A DNA stretch of 64,000 bases from Diprion similis (lineage: Eukaryota; Arthropoda; Insecta; Hymenoptera; Diprionidae): positions 14,224,031-14,288,030 of the forward strand of contig NC_060106.1 of assembly GCF_021155765.1 (NCBI RefSeq). The letters are read 5' to 3'. This document shows, one piece after another, positions 47,501-61,262 of the stretch (position 1 is its first letter; every line of letters starts with the position of its first letter). The notes beneath the pieces were generated by a model. The model was not told the origin of the DNA. It did not search any database and saw nothing but the letters and a program-made list of their open reading frames with translations. A program made the position numbers and the translations under genes.

Positions 47501-50422
47501 CAATAAAAACGCGTCGGGCTTAACGCGACTTTGGGACGATCGCTGATCCGTATCGCGCGTAGCAAAACTTAGCCTCGTTTCGCGTGTATACAAATAAGTA
47601 AGTTTATATGCTCGCGAGAGTGAAGAAGAAGAGGAGTGCAAGGTCGAAGAGTGCGGGGCACTCGGCTAACGGGCGAATGACAAAAGACAAAAAATAAGCC
47701 AATAGGAGGACCACGAATGTTTTCGCCACTTTTTTTCGAATTTCGCCATTTCTTCATTTATTTAATCCCCGTTCACTTTTGGCACATACTTAAACGCTTC
47801 GGTATATATATACCGCGATACATTTCACCCGGGGTTTAACCGCGAATCTTTGAACGTACAGTAACGCGCGGAATTTGCCCCTTTTCGTCCCTCCTTGTTG
47901 TCGCCTTCTTGTTTTCCCGCCGAGACGCGCACGGACTTCTGCAAAACGTCTATTTACAGTCGAAACGCGTAGAAGACAGTGGAGCGTGTTTGGATTCTCC
48001 TAATTGCTCGTTTTATTCCTAACGCATATCAATGATCACCGTCGCGAGCTTAAGACTCGAAGAATCTATAATCGGATCCTCGATACGTCCTACACCATTC
48101 ATTAAACAAATGAAATCTTATGTTTTGGCGATTAAAAGCGTGAATGAATAACAGGATACCTTCCATGACGTAGTTGTTAATCTGTAACATCTAGAAAAAT
48201 TCTAATAATCGCAGAAAAACGAGTGCTTGGCATATTTCTGCAACGGGGTGCAATTTCTCAACCTGTTTGATCCGTTCGGAATATCTCCATTTACGGTTTA
48301 TATACGCGATCCCTCGAAGGAGGGGACGAAATTGCTCTACCATCGGTTGGGATCGTTGTGTGCAAGCTGTAAGTGATGTGCGGTTGTAGGCATAGCCGAG
48401 AGCTGGAAAGCCCCCGTTTCTATCCCGATTCAAATTCCATACCGAATCCGGTGGTTTTACGATTCGGTGAGTATATATTTACTACATATAAGTATACCGA
48501 TGTTCACGAACATATGTATACCTTCTCTCTCTCTATTCGCGGGGTTAAACTAGGTCTACGATTCCATTCAAACGTTAAATTAGGAATCACGTTGCCAGGA
48601 ACGCCACCGGTTTATTTTTAAGCCCGCAGGGTCTAAATACTCCCGTTTCCACCGGGAGCTCTCTCTATAAATAGACCGAATTCGACTTGTGTATACGTAT
48701 GTGTATACATGTATATGCACACGTGTGTGTTTCTCTACGTATATACATATTACGTACATTAGTGTACAGCTTGGAAGTAGACTCGGCGTGCAACACCATT
48801 TACATACTGTAAAAGGGTTCAACGGGTTAGACGCGCGCAATTCGCGATCGAAAACGAAATGACGGCCTCGTCGTTTCGCCTACTCGCCTTGCTGCACTGT
48901 CGCCGAGGAGAGCTAATATTAACGTCAAAGGCGGGCCAAGAGGCGAGAGCCTGCAGCCTTAGACTTTAGAACACGCGGCTTAAGGGTGGGGAACGGGGGG
49001 TTGGTCGGTGAATAGGACAATATACCCTGCACTGCAAATTCTATCTATTTTTAAACACGGTGGTAACGCACTTGTGCGCTTGCAGTACGTAATGCAGGTC
49101 GCGGTTACCCGACGCAACGCTAAACGAGCTACGAGTGCAGTCTGCATATTATGCCTCTACCGTTGTTACCCCTCATTGTGTACGTACGGAAGGCTGAAGA
49201 GACGTCTTCGTATCAATATTCATTTTTCATTTAGAAAAAATGCACCATCATTCAACTAAAGTACAGGTGAACATATTTCGACTGGCGAATGGCGAAATAT
49301 CGGTTGGAAAATTGATTCAGGAATCGAGTATGGCCAAATGTAAATATTAGTATGTCAAATAGCTGGGATAATTAGGATGAAAGGTGATGTTTGCTTGGTT
49401 GGAATATGGACATGGATCAATTGAGGTTCACTGCGGTCAAAGAGAGCTTGAGTGACTAGAAATTATTGCAGGATCAAATTTTCTTCCGCGAAATCTGACA
49501 ACTAGCCGTCAAAGTACCTACCAGTGATAGCTCATTTTATATTTCGTGGTGTAAAGATGAAACTATAGGTTTGACATTCTTCAACGTTTAGTAAAAATTT
49601 GTTGTCGACGTTCTGAACTGTGATTATGAGATTTGTTTTATTTTATTTTATTTTATTTTTTTTTTCTTAATTTATCGAAAAAATGTAACATTTACACGGT
49701 AATTATTTCCTGGTACGTCTGAATTCGTGTGCGAGACATCGTTAAATCTGCTAAACCGTCCAGCTATTCAAGGAACGCATTTATCTTCCACTTCAGACTA
49801 GACAGTTTGACAGTGTCGATTTGAACAATTCGCAAATTAGACTTGGCAGCAGGGTAATGATTATGCCCAGCGTCAAACTTATACACTTGAAAAATACACG
49901 GTGCTGAGACCGTTTTAGTACGATGATCGATGAAAGCACGACTTGGTAGTCGTTCCTTCTCCAAAAGAAACAATAAAAAGTTCCTGACCAGTCAGTCGTT
50001 TTTGCAACCTCCTGCCATTTTGAGCAATGTTAATGACTCTCGACTCTGTTCGGGAAATTATTAGTACGTATCTGTATGATCTAGTCCTCTAGTAAGCAAG
50101 CTGTGGAACCGTTACCGCAGTTCACACACCACGTGCCCCTTTATGTAAATTTTAAAACTGTCATACAGTTTTAATAGCTACTACCAAATTTCAGTCTTGT
50201 TCGTACAATGGTCAAAACTTGACGTAGTACTTGGGTATGCCTTTTTCCATAAACGAAAAGACTCGAAGGACCGAGTGACAAAATATAATGCGACGCTATA
50301 TATCAGGGATATTGTGAAGGAGGCTGAGCTATCGGTTATCGCGGCTTCTCAACAGCGGGAAGGTTTTATGTGTTATATGTTACATATAGAAAAGAGAAGA
50401 GAGAAAAAAGTAAAGGGACGGT

Positions 50423-50454
50423 GAGAAGGCGAGAAGGCGAGAAGGCGAGAAGGC
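50423..50454 (+). repeat. (GAGAAGGC)4 tandem repeat
   Basis: Four exact 8-bp units followed by a degenerate fifth. Confidence 0.9.
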
Positions 50455-50639
50455 GAGAGGAGGCTAGACGAAGAGGCGACCAATCGCACGGGAGTTCATT
50501 GGCATTTAAAAATCTAACGTTCGCTTTTGTCGGCTGACCATTCATGCTTCGTCTCTTATCCCCCCACCCCCCTCCCCCTTCCCCTTCCCTCCCTCTTCCC
50601 GCACCACGCGATGCGATACAAGGAACTGTGAGAGGTTTT

Positions 50640-50810
50640 TCAGTCGGGCTTATATGTGCCGCGACACAGATCTTATCTTTCGGAGGTGCGTCGCCTTGAT
50701 TGGCTCACTCATCGATCGTTTTATTGGTATCACCGTCGGTCCGCTCGTTTCCGAGACCGCATTCCAGCTCGGCAGGTTCACCGTTCGAGTTCTACGCCGT
50801 GCTATTTATC
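50640..50810 (+). promoter_or_regulatory. candidate promoter and leader exon
   Basis: TCAGTC at 50640-50645 with AGATC at 50668, one base off the strict DPE position. The leader runs to the donor GTAAGC at 50811. A pyrimidine-rich block (50560-50600) lies upstream. Tentative. Confidence 0.25.
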
Positions 50811-50829
50811 GTAAGCCGCGAAACCCAGA

Positions 50830-53800
50830 GGATCGCAGCTGACGATTAACCCAGCTGTGCACTACTTGGCCAATTTCACGCTACCCCTCTCGAAAGCTTC
50901 GTTACTAATTGCCGCCCCCTCCCCCTCTTTTTTTTACATGATTTTACTCGAGCGGATCACGCGCGTGCGAAGGAAAAAGATCCTATAATTGCCGCGCGGC
51001 ATCCCGCGTGCGAATCAGCTCCGCAACGAGGAAGTTAGTTAACAACTAACGTCGTCGGATGGTAATTTAGGAATAATCCGAGGACCTTGTTCGTTTCGTA
51101 TATGTATATACCTACTCCTAGCTGCGGATCATCGGAATAACAAATAGACCTTAGATATAACTATTCGAGACACACGCGACGTTTAGTATTACCTATTCGT
51201 TAAGTGAATTTCTATCGTGGGTATTTACGGTAGCCTTCGATATATCATCAACGCGGATTATAACACGTGTGGATTCCACACTAGGTGCGATGACATTCTC
51301 GTTTCTGTTTCGGTGGCCACGAGGCGGAATGCGCGAAGGGCACACTACGAATAATCAATTATCACAGGCGTATCCAAGGACCGACGAATTCCCCGACTGC
51401 AACCCGGCTGTCGTGTCAAGTTGATGGAAATTCGAACGGCAGATGCGATAATTATAATTCGTGGGACGCCAGATTCCGGATCGATTCAGTTGCAACGCGC
51501 CGCGCCTGTTCGAATGTAGAAAAAAAGAAACTCTTCTTCTTCTTCTCGCCTCGTTAGTGCCAATTACTGTGACGCGAGTAGCCGGACTTCGGAGAGAGGT
51601 GATAATCACGCTAAGGGTTAAAGACGGCTCGAGAACACCTCGCGGGATGTTACCTCGTGTGTAACAAGGGTATACAGTAAAATATTGGAGTTGATACGAA
51701 AGTTTTCCTACTTTGCCTCGGCATCGATTCTACATATATACGCTGTTGGAAACCCGGGGGAACGCCCGCCGATTGCTTAATTCGTGCGTATACTCGTTGC
51801 TGCACGATTTACCTAAACTTCCAACATCCGGAATGAACAAGGCTGCATCAAGCGGAAGAGGCAATGCTCGCTGACGGTTATAATTATGTCCATGTTTCGT
51901 CTTCGGGCAATACCGCGAATTCCACGAAGACCGAATACTCTGTCAAGAAGTGAGATGCACATATACAGCTATATATGTATACTACAGGCATATCCATGGA
52001 TCGCGGACTACTCGATGTGCTTGAATGCCAAGCATTTTCTCACCGCGGTCAGGAGCATCGATAGCATCGATTAAAGAAGCGTGTGCTTATGACAGATATA
52101 ATCTAAATATAAAGTAATATCGATGAGACGACGGTGGTTAATCGGGTATTTTGTGGTCGTTTTCTTCATTATAATCTACTACCCGGCAGATTACGATACC
52201 AGAAGAGATATGGACCGGGTTAATACATCAACAACTTTCTATGCAAAACTGCTCGAGGCAGCGCTGCTGGTCCCGGATACAGTATATACACTGATTTTGC
52301 TCTACGCTTAAGGCATTCTGCAGCCCGAAGATATCGCAGCTACATTGAGACACTGCGTGATCCCAGGGGCCGTTAGAATCGACTCTGAGGTACAACAGTG
52401 AGAAAGATAAGAAAGAAAAAAGAAAAGAAAAATAGAGCAACAAAAGACGTTAATTTACCGATAGGCAATTACTAGACAATTCCAATTACCTGAGTGCAGT
52501 GGCACAGGGAAGAGGGGTTAAGGAAAACAGCTGGGGAGGCATTTAAATTGTTGTGAACGTTGTTTTTTTTCTCTGTGTCTTTGTCGACCTCGAGTTTTTA
52601 TTCCTGTATTATCAAAGTGAACGTAACCAACTATCCGACCTGAAATATAATAGTAACGAAATGCAAGCATCCTGAACAAACTCTGTCGTTTATCTTTGTT
52701 ATTCCGATCAAGAACTGCGTGTTTCTCTCCAACGGAAATGGAGATTTGGCACACGAGAGCAGGATAACCCGCGTTTTCCTCACTCGGCAAAGCAGTGCAG
52801 TTCCCTCAACTTGGACATTCGCGAACTTGCCGTGCCTCGGCATCTAGGGTCTCTGTCGGAGGTTCCCGTAAAACGGAGAGAACTTAATGCACGTTCTAAG
52901 AGCTTTCGCGCGAATGGTGCGTAGTTTTCGGAGACGTGCGTGCGTCGAGTGCGTGCCAGGATAACATGAGGCGAAGCATACTTGCCGCGGCGCGGTCTCT
53001 GTTATATGCGCATTCCATCCGCTCCCAGCGGCAGCGTGTTGTGTCGAGACTATGTATGCATATGTGGCTGCGCGCACACACGCGCCTTCCTCTACAGCGT
53101 GTGTCTATCTCTAATAACATGTGTAGAAATTCATACCGTATAGGTAGATACGTCACGCCTTCCTCTTGTAACGCGACAAGGAGGAGGGTGGATAATTAAA
53201 CGGCGATGACGCGTTCCGCGGCACACACGAGCTTTTTCCGCCGATGTAACGTGAACTCCGATCGGATCGAACCACCGTCGCATCCAGAGCGACCTGCTTC
53301 GTCTTCGTCTACGTCTACGTCCACGTCCGTCCGGTCCATCTGTCTGACTCGTAACCTGTCGCTCATATGTGAGATTCCGGACGCGCATGGAGCAGGTCCC
53401 AATGCTGGCTGAGGAGGTATTCGGCGTACCGTGGGTCCCCCATGTGTGGTGTGCTTTGAGCGAGATAGCGGAGCCATTATAGCGAGGGATTCGAGCTACT
53501 CCTTTGCACGAAAAAGTACGACTTACAAGCTCGCGAAGGACGACGTTCGAACTCAGGGGTCTTTTTGGATGGAACGACCCTTGTCAAGTCGACATTTCAC
53601 TCCGTGTTTTTGACGCGAAAAACGCTGCTCAATGTTGGAGGAAAAACGCGGAGGTTTTGCCTGTTCGAATCGCGTTTGTTCGCCGTTTGTACCCATCGGC
53701 GTTGGTGAGATATGGTTTCAGTTGCCGGATAGAGAGAGTAGAGTAGAGTAGAAAGAGAGAGAAGAGAAGAAGAGAGAGCGAGAGAGAACGACATGGTTGC

Positions 53801-54077
53801 CGCGTTTGAGGAGAAACAGAGAGAAAGAGAGAGTGATGACTCGGGGGTGAAACATGATGTTATGTGCCAGGGGCTGGTGTACATATATGCGTGGAAACAA
53901 ATCGTGTATCAGGAGATCTAGACAAGCTGGAGTGTGTCACGTGAGTGTACATGAGTATATGGCATATTTAGCCCTCTCCCTCCCTTCCAGCTCTTGCTGC
54001 ACGCATCCCTGATCCGCGAAACACAGGTGTCTCGACATGCTTTCTCGATCGTCGTAAATCCATGACGCTGCTGTAAA
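50830..54077. other. no gene seen; CpG-rich and purine-repeat stretches
   Basis: CpG-rich around 52900-53500 and GA/TAGAG repeats around 53725-53835. Overlapping frames on both strands look like composition effects. Confidence 0.45.
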
Positions 54078-54286
54078 ATGGCGGGTAGGGGTCAAAACTT
54101 GAAAGGATCAATATTTGGAATGGGCGATATATTGAGATTTGAAACATGCCAAAATTATATAACGCAATATATGAATTGTCCGACATCTTTCGTTTTTGTA
54201 TTTTCGCATCCTTGAAATTGCGATGTATTATCGGCCATTCCAAATATTGATCCTTCCAAGTTTTGACCCCCACCAAAAATCGCCAT
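54078..54286. mobile_element. fold-back element (MITE-like)
   Basis: The inverted arms are ~80 bp each. ATGGCG...GGGGTCAAAACTTG-AAGGATCAATATTTGGAATGG on the left pairs with CCATTCCAAATATTGATCCTT-CCAAGTTTTGACCCCC...CGCCAT on the right, with near-perfect pairing over ~35 bp. The loop is AT-rich. There is no coding capacity and no obvious target duplication. Confidence 0.7.
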
Positions 54287-54289
54287 GAG

Positions 54290-57200
54290 GTAGGCTTATT
54301 GGGATCGTCGTGTCCTGTGGTGGCCAGGCGTTGGAACTATTTTCGCCTTTGATTAGACCTATCGGAGCGGAGCATCGTGTCTATTAGCTTAAACGTTTAT
54401 TACCCGAGTACGGTGAGCCGATGAAGAGGTAAAGAGGAGATAGAAGGATAGAGTTAGAGAGAGCTAGGCGGGAGTTTAGATAAAACTTGAGATAGGCTGA
54501 GAAACGGTCGAAAAAGAGGGAGGAAAGGAGATGCAGAGAGGAGGAGAAAAACGGGAGAACGGTGCGAATGGGAGATGGTTTCTTTGATCGACAAACAACG
54601 TAATTTCAGTCCAAGGCTCTTATCAAAATGTACTTACGTTCACTGTTGCTGATAGTAAATTAAAATTAATATACGACCGCGATAGCTGACATTTTGATAA
54701 GATAAGGGAAAATATTGTTAAGTGGTTGCGGCTGTCAAGTAGAGAACTGTCAAATCTGACAGCAGATAGGCCCTTCTTTAGGTCGCCGTGTGCCGAGAAG
54801 TTTGTCTTGAAAATATCTCTGTCATACCCAGGTATGACTATTCTTGACTATTTTTTAGTGGAAACCACACCGATGATCCCAAAGTCTCGTGTTAAATCAC
54901 AGATCTTATCCGTACTTTCACGATTTTCTATTTAACTAGTCTTATCACGATCATGAGTTCTATCATTATTTTATATTTTCGAATAGGTGTTATAATACAG
55001 CCTCGAGTGAAATTAGTAGGTACTAGTACCTACCCACTTTCCCTTTATTAATACTATATCGTGTAATACGTTCCACGGCAGCATATTTATACTCTTATAT
55101 ACACGTGCCTTGATCTTTGTCTTGGTTTATTTTTTTCCTCACGTTTTTTTATCTTGTATAGTTAATTAGAACAGATAAAGCGCTGATTGGACTTTTGCCT
55201 TGATATAAAAATTATCAGCAAAACTTTGCGTGCATTCAGGGTCGCTTAAGTTTTTTTTTCCTCCTTCTTCTTTTTTTCTTTTCTTTTCTTCTTTTTCTTC
55301 ATAGTGACAATTAGTGTGAAAAAGTCTGACTTCCTTTCGAACGGACGTTCGCTCTCATTTACGTGATAGGCATTGCGGTTAGAAAATATTTCTTTATTTT
55401 TTTTTCACAAGCTGTAATATCTGAGAGAGGGCGAAGGGAATTTTTTATTTTTAGAAATCGTCGATTTATTTTTCGCTCCTCTACACACTATAACGAATTG
55501 TGCAAATATCATATCGAGCAAACTGGATGAAGTGATAATCGCAATGAAATTGAGAATTTGTCGAGTAAACTTAGCGTATTTCTTCTCTTAGTGAGCGCTA
55601 ACAGAACGACACGTGGGGTTCGGTTCGGTGCTATTTCGTTAACCGTAACGTCACGAGGAATCAGTAACGCTTGCGAAAGAACAACGTATGTGTGTTACCA
55701 AATGCTGAACGTGTGTGGGAATCATGGGTGCCAAGCTTCGGCTATATCTTCAATTGTACCGAAAGAATAAACCATTTAAACACTATTTTTCGTCATTTCC
55801 CTAGTATCTGGGACTCGACGAGTGTAAAATAAATATTGAAATTCCTATTATAACCGCCTTCAGCGATCCCTTTGTCGTCCGCAGCTGTGATCACCGTGCG
55901 CGCTGTTCAAAATCGAATTCCTTCCTCACTTAAAACTTTGAATTCACTATTCTGGTCTTGTTCATCACAATTGTGGACAGCCTACCATCCGCCGTCTGTG
56001 TGGATCCATTGTTTTTTCTTCCATTCTTTCCCCCTATTCAACCGTATTATTCCTTGAACTTTCCCGTCACAGTTAAACACACATACACACCCTTGAGTCA
56101 CTGCGCTACACTGAGTGCAGGTCGTAAGTTGAAAACAATTTAATCTGTCTGGCCCCTTCCCTTCGTGTGCAATACTAATATAACCGCTGAGCATTAAGTC
56201 ACTTTCGTTATTGCCATTCCTCGAAAACATATCCACGATACAAGACTGCATACAAGAATTCAAGAAAGGAAACTTTGGACCGGTAGTCGTCACCGTTGCC
56301 CTATCAAGGCCAGTCATTTGGCAAACACCATCAAACGTCGTGACTAATGGAACAAGCCCGGTATTTTACTCAGGTTCAATTGTTGTATTTTGTGTTCTTC
56401 GGAATTATAATGACGGGGATAATTCGAACCCTTTTGAACCCTAACTCGGGCATAACAATGTACACCTAGGTTTTGAATACTTCTTTACTCTGCAGGTAAT
56501 TTTCGAGTCCTGTAAACGTGACCCCGGTTTTATTTCCAACAAGCAAATAACAAGCAAAGAAACTCGAGGCGATTTCTTACATTTATTCTAATAATTAAAT
56601 TGTACACTTTCATACAGTCACACACCATAGAGAGTGACACGGCGTCTGTATTGATGTGGGATAAAACTGCCTAGCTCAATTCATCGCTTACAATTAGAGT
56701 ACTTATAACGACGCCGAGTTATCAATGAAATTATCGATGCCGTCTGACGTAACCGAAAAGATCAACACACGTGTCGACGAAATAAGAACCGGCTGGCTTT
56801 CCACGCTGTTGTAAGTCGATGGTCCTATTGCAGTTGGTATGTATTACAGGCACCGTGTGTGGTCTGGATAGTTCATGTCGAGACCCGGTTGTGTTGCGCA
56901 AAAACTGATTCTGAGGTAAAAACGTGGCGGATTGAGAGTGAAGAATACCGGCGATGAAGAGGTTCAAACGACCAAGGCACAGCACACCATCCGGCGATAT
57001 TGAATTAATATCGTTGTCGTTAGTTATTTTTAACTTTAACTCACCCTGTTTATCATTCTCTTTTCTCCTTTCGCGCGAACGTCTCGTTTCGCATTTACGC
57101 TGCACGACGACATGTCGCGCGATAATTAACGAATAATTGGATGTGATTGAATAACACCACGTAACGTGTAATGTAATGTAATGTAATGTACGACTGCGGA

Positions 57201-60200
57201 TAACGAGCGAGTGTAACAGGACTGGACTCATAAATTAGATCTGAATCGAGGATTGGTACAGGGTTGTTTTAAAACAGCAGATCGTTACCCGAAAAGAGAC
57301 GATAATTTTTGTCGGAAGTGTCAAGGCTTCGCCGAGTAAGAAGTGACCTGTGATAACCCGCGTCACAGATCAGCCCAGTCGTCAGCATCACCGTCGACAC
57401 ACCACAACAGCAATAACCATCGCAGTAACATCTCCTTAGAGCAATAAAAGTTAACCGATGCGATGCAGCGCATTTAACCCGAGGCTGTTTCCGCCAGCTC
57501 CTAAGCTCTCTGTTTCACCTTATTACAAAGAGCTTTGCCCACCGTCCGTCAGCTGAAACTTAATTAACAACCTGTGACTTCCTCCTCGCGTCACATCCGC
57601 TCCTCATCGCGTAGATTACCAACTTGATATCTACTCGATTCTAACACATGACACACGGCTTATGTATTTATTATCGTTCGTGGTTCTCCTCTATCGAAAA
57701 TTTTTCAAATCCAAGACAGCTTTTGTTGTATGTATCTTGATTAATTATATGCCGACCAGAAATCAACGCCTGCTTGCGATGACCCGAGAATATCGTTATC
57801 GCAACAAAAATTTTACAAAGGTCCGTTGCACCCGATACGGACTGTACCAGCGATTACCATTTTTGCTTCAATGTGTTCAATTAATATTTATTTCACGATT
57901 ACGCGGACCTCGGATGTATCCATGTAATAATAAAGATGCTTTCGCGCACGTGTAGACGGTAAAACGTGGCCGTTTAACGCTCCGATACGTGACGCCCGCA
58001 GCTTTCGGTCAAATGTTTTGGTCAGCGAAAATTGATTGTTCAAACCACGGTAAGGTCGGGTGATTAGCCTTGAAGTTAATAGGGGCAAGTGTAGTTACCG
58101 ATGATCGTCCAGCTCTCTCTCCGATTCTTTGCTTAACCTATTCTCGACGCTGATCTACGTTCTCCTGTCACTATCACGCTTACCATTATCGTCACTCTAT
58201 CTCAGACGCGAATTTTCACTCAAGTTTGATTTATGATCACCGAGATTTTACCCGCCTCGGCTCATTGGCAGCGAAGGAAACGCATAATGCTGCAGCAGAT
58301 AGCGCATTGTGCATACAGTGAACAACAATAACGCACGTCATGATCGTAGCAACGAACTGATTAAGACCGAGGGCAATGAATCGTGTGATGCAATTCACAG
58401 CGACAGTTGCTGTTATTCGCAATCGTTTATTTTATAATCACTTCATTATCTTATATTGCGAATCATGGCGGGACGCGGGTGAGGGGGGATATTTAGTCAA
58501 TGAAAAAATCATCTCTCGATATCACGCGCGTGCTTTTGTATTCAGTTGCCTTTCTTTTTTCTTTTTTCTCTCTTTTTGCATTTCGTATTTTGCCTTTTAT
58601 TTTTATTTTACCGAAATTTTCCCATTGGGTCCAACAGATGTAGGCTAGGTAAATATTTACTTTGCATAGTTATATTTTCGTCATTTAGTTCAAGTATTCA
58701 AAGCTCGTGTTATACATTCTCCGCCAATATCTATCAATCAATCGGACGCGGTATTTGGTTGCTGCATTTTTCAGACAAATAACATGAATTCAGTGGTTCC
58801 GTTCACACTGCAGGAATAAACAGGTCTTCAAAAGACGACTCAATTTTCGAAGACGCTACTGTCGGTCTACAACCAGCTTTAAAATGATTTTTATCGTTTG
58901 TGGAATGGCATCATAAATATCAAAGACTAATGAAATCAATCATTATGACAGAATACAGTTTGTTTAAATCAATTATCGTAACCCTACCGGAGCCAACGGA
59001 TTAACCTTTTGCAGAAGGATCCCTTCCTGGATGTGCCGCATTTGTTTTTGGAGGATGTCGTTGTACAAGGATTAAAAGTATAATATGATTCTTGGAAAAT
59101 TACCTGAAAATGGGAACTGAACCTGCACTGCAGCTGCCTTGCAGTAGATCAGTGAACAATAAGGAGAGCTATTATACCTCCGTTGCCTTATTGACTGACA
59201 AAATATCCACGTACGCAAATATATATTACACCTGCTCTTTAAGCGAACCCCGAAATGTCACGGAAGAGCGCTCTTGTTAAGAGCATACGTAGCGGTTACT
59301 TGATTCTTGTCTGTATTTAGTTCTATGATTGCGGTAGACGCAGACGGTATTCAGGCTTTCGATTTGACGTGTAATAACATTATACCACGTTACCGCTTTA
59401 CCGTATATCTCTTAGTCTTCGCGTTATATTTTCTTTGTTTTCTTTTCTGTTGCTCGAATTTTTTTTTCTTTCTTAGCTTCTCCTTAAGACTCGTGACAGT
59501 GCGATGGAAATGTGCCAAGACACTTTTCCATCATTAGCCAGTGATGGGGCAGAGAAATACTCTCGACGATTTTAGGGTCCCCAGCATTGAATTTCGGGGG
59601 CCTCGTTTTTACCGTTCCGAAAACGCGACCAACCACTCCTGACCCTAACCCCATTAGCCGTGGCAACCTCGTCAACATGCAATGAGCATATTCACCGCCC
59701 CTTTTTTTGTGCCCTTGTTTTGAATTTCGTGAACCCAATAAGCTCCGCAATCAGTCACCCGGTTCCCATACTTTCCAAGGACACGTCGCGGATCATGCTC
59801 TTCGGGCTGATTGGTACTTGAACGAGAAACGGGTCGCAGCACTCGTATGAGATCTATTAATTAACACCGATGCTACGTTAGACGTATCTTCGCTTATTTT
59901 GTCAACTCCGTAGTGACGCCGGAGGTTTCCATCCGGCTTACCATCCATCACGCTCTCCGTTGGTAACTCGAATTTTAACGACGATGCAGAGACAAAAATT
60001 GTCGGGATAAAAAAATTCTCAACTCGAGTAGGTTTGTCAAATATCTTTACTAGTTTTTCTCGCCTTCCATCCTTCTCAGCCCCGTATAGTCCGGTCATCT
60101 ATTCTTTCCAGTTTTTTCACTCAGTTACGCGAGTTGAGTCCCATTGTCGGTAACTCGTTTCACGGGCAAATCATGGCGAAGAAATATCATCCCTCGAAGG

Positions 60201-60300
60201 CCAAGGACGTTGCTCTGGTTCCAAAGTACCCGAAAGGTAGTTCGCCTGACCCTTCAACTCATGGAGCTGAATGGAAGGGTGAAGAAATCGATCAGGGATG
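54290..60300. other. no gene seen
   Basis: Only short or unsupported frames on either strand. Contains (GTAAT)n at 57168-57190 and a possible recursive splice site at 56496 (see findings). Confidence 0.5.
57168..57190 (+). repeat. (GTAAT)n microsatellite
   Basis: Between four and five tandem GTAAT units. Confidence 0.9.
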
Positions 60301-61191
60301 ATATTCGCTTGTCTTTTTTTTCCTACTAGAATGAACCACCCGGAAGCCTGGGAAAATGACCGCTCGGAACCGCTGAAATCGCAATCGACGAAAGTGAAAA
60401 CAATCCGCAGGTCTTGTATAATACTAATAAAATTATGATTTTTAGGGAATTGGGAAAATGAGAAAGATTCGTTAGAATGTCAAGACTTTATTAAAATACA
60501 GACATCAGAGCATATTTGCATTAATTCACTGGTCGAAATCCTCACGTTTGCAATTTTCTATAGTCTAAGAATGCGATTAGGACGGGTCTCCTGCAGATGA
60601 GGATAAATCTCCTACAGATGTCTGTTCATGGTTGTCGGTCGATATTTTCCACTTGGACCGTTCCGTATCCGTGGAAAGGTCTTGGCATACAGACGATGTT
60701 CGAATCTTGCAAAGTCCGAGCTAATTGGCTCCTCCTGCCTTCACCATCTTGTTCATCCTCCAAAAAAGTTTTGTGAAGAGAAAGAGAAGAAGGTAGATAG
60801 AATTTGAAGAAATTTCCATCCAACGATTTCTTCCCAAGTCATGAGACCCTCTGGTCGGGCCGAGAAACGCCTGGATCTTAAACGGCCCGAGAGATCGTTA
60901 CTCGAGGATCTCTCCGCCCGCGAAACTTGATACCTTTAACGCGGCTTCTTCTCCGACATGATGCAGTAACAGCCAACAAATCAACCCGATCACCGAAGAT
61001 TTAGGCGAACCAGCACTGCCTGCTGAAGGAAGCCGCGGTACTGCGGTTTTCTGATAGAATGCTTAATGGTCCGAGTAGAATCGTGATCCTCCGACCAACT
61101 AGGCGTGTTTGGGCTCAAAGTTGACTTGCGGTTCGCCCGCGCGGTACGATACTTGAGCTATTTTCAATCCGCGACTCGTGTCTTCGCATAT

Positions 61192-61201
<10 letters not shown>

Positions 61202-61262
<61 letters not shown>
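61202..61262 (+). repeat. (TCA)n microsatellite
   Basis: Twenty uninterrupted units. Confidence 0.95.

Larger units (their letters stand above)
43081..50560. other. no gene seen
   Basis: Short unsupported frames only. Includes a GAAGCTT triplication (44528-44548), a GAAGAA run near 45540, a TTTTA array near 49640 and an array of GAGAAGGC (50423-50454). Confidence 0.5.

Noticed and set aside
49764..49973. 69-codon minus frame that looks mildly protein-like
   Set aside because: Too short, no recognised family, no splice context.
56731..57231. 166-codon minus-strand frame
   Set aside because: It begins in a GTAAT repeat, has no recognised motif, and lacks transcript signals.
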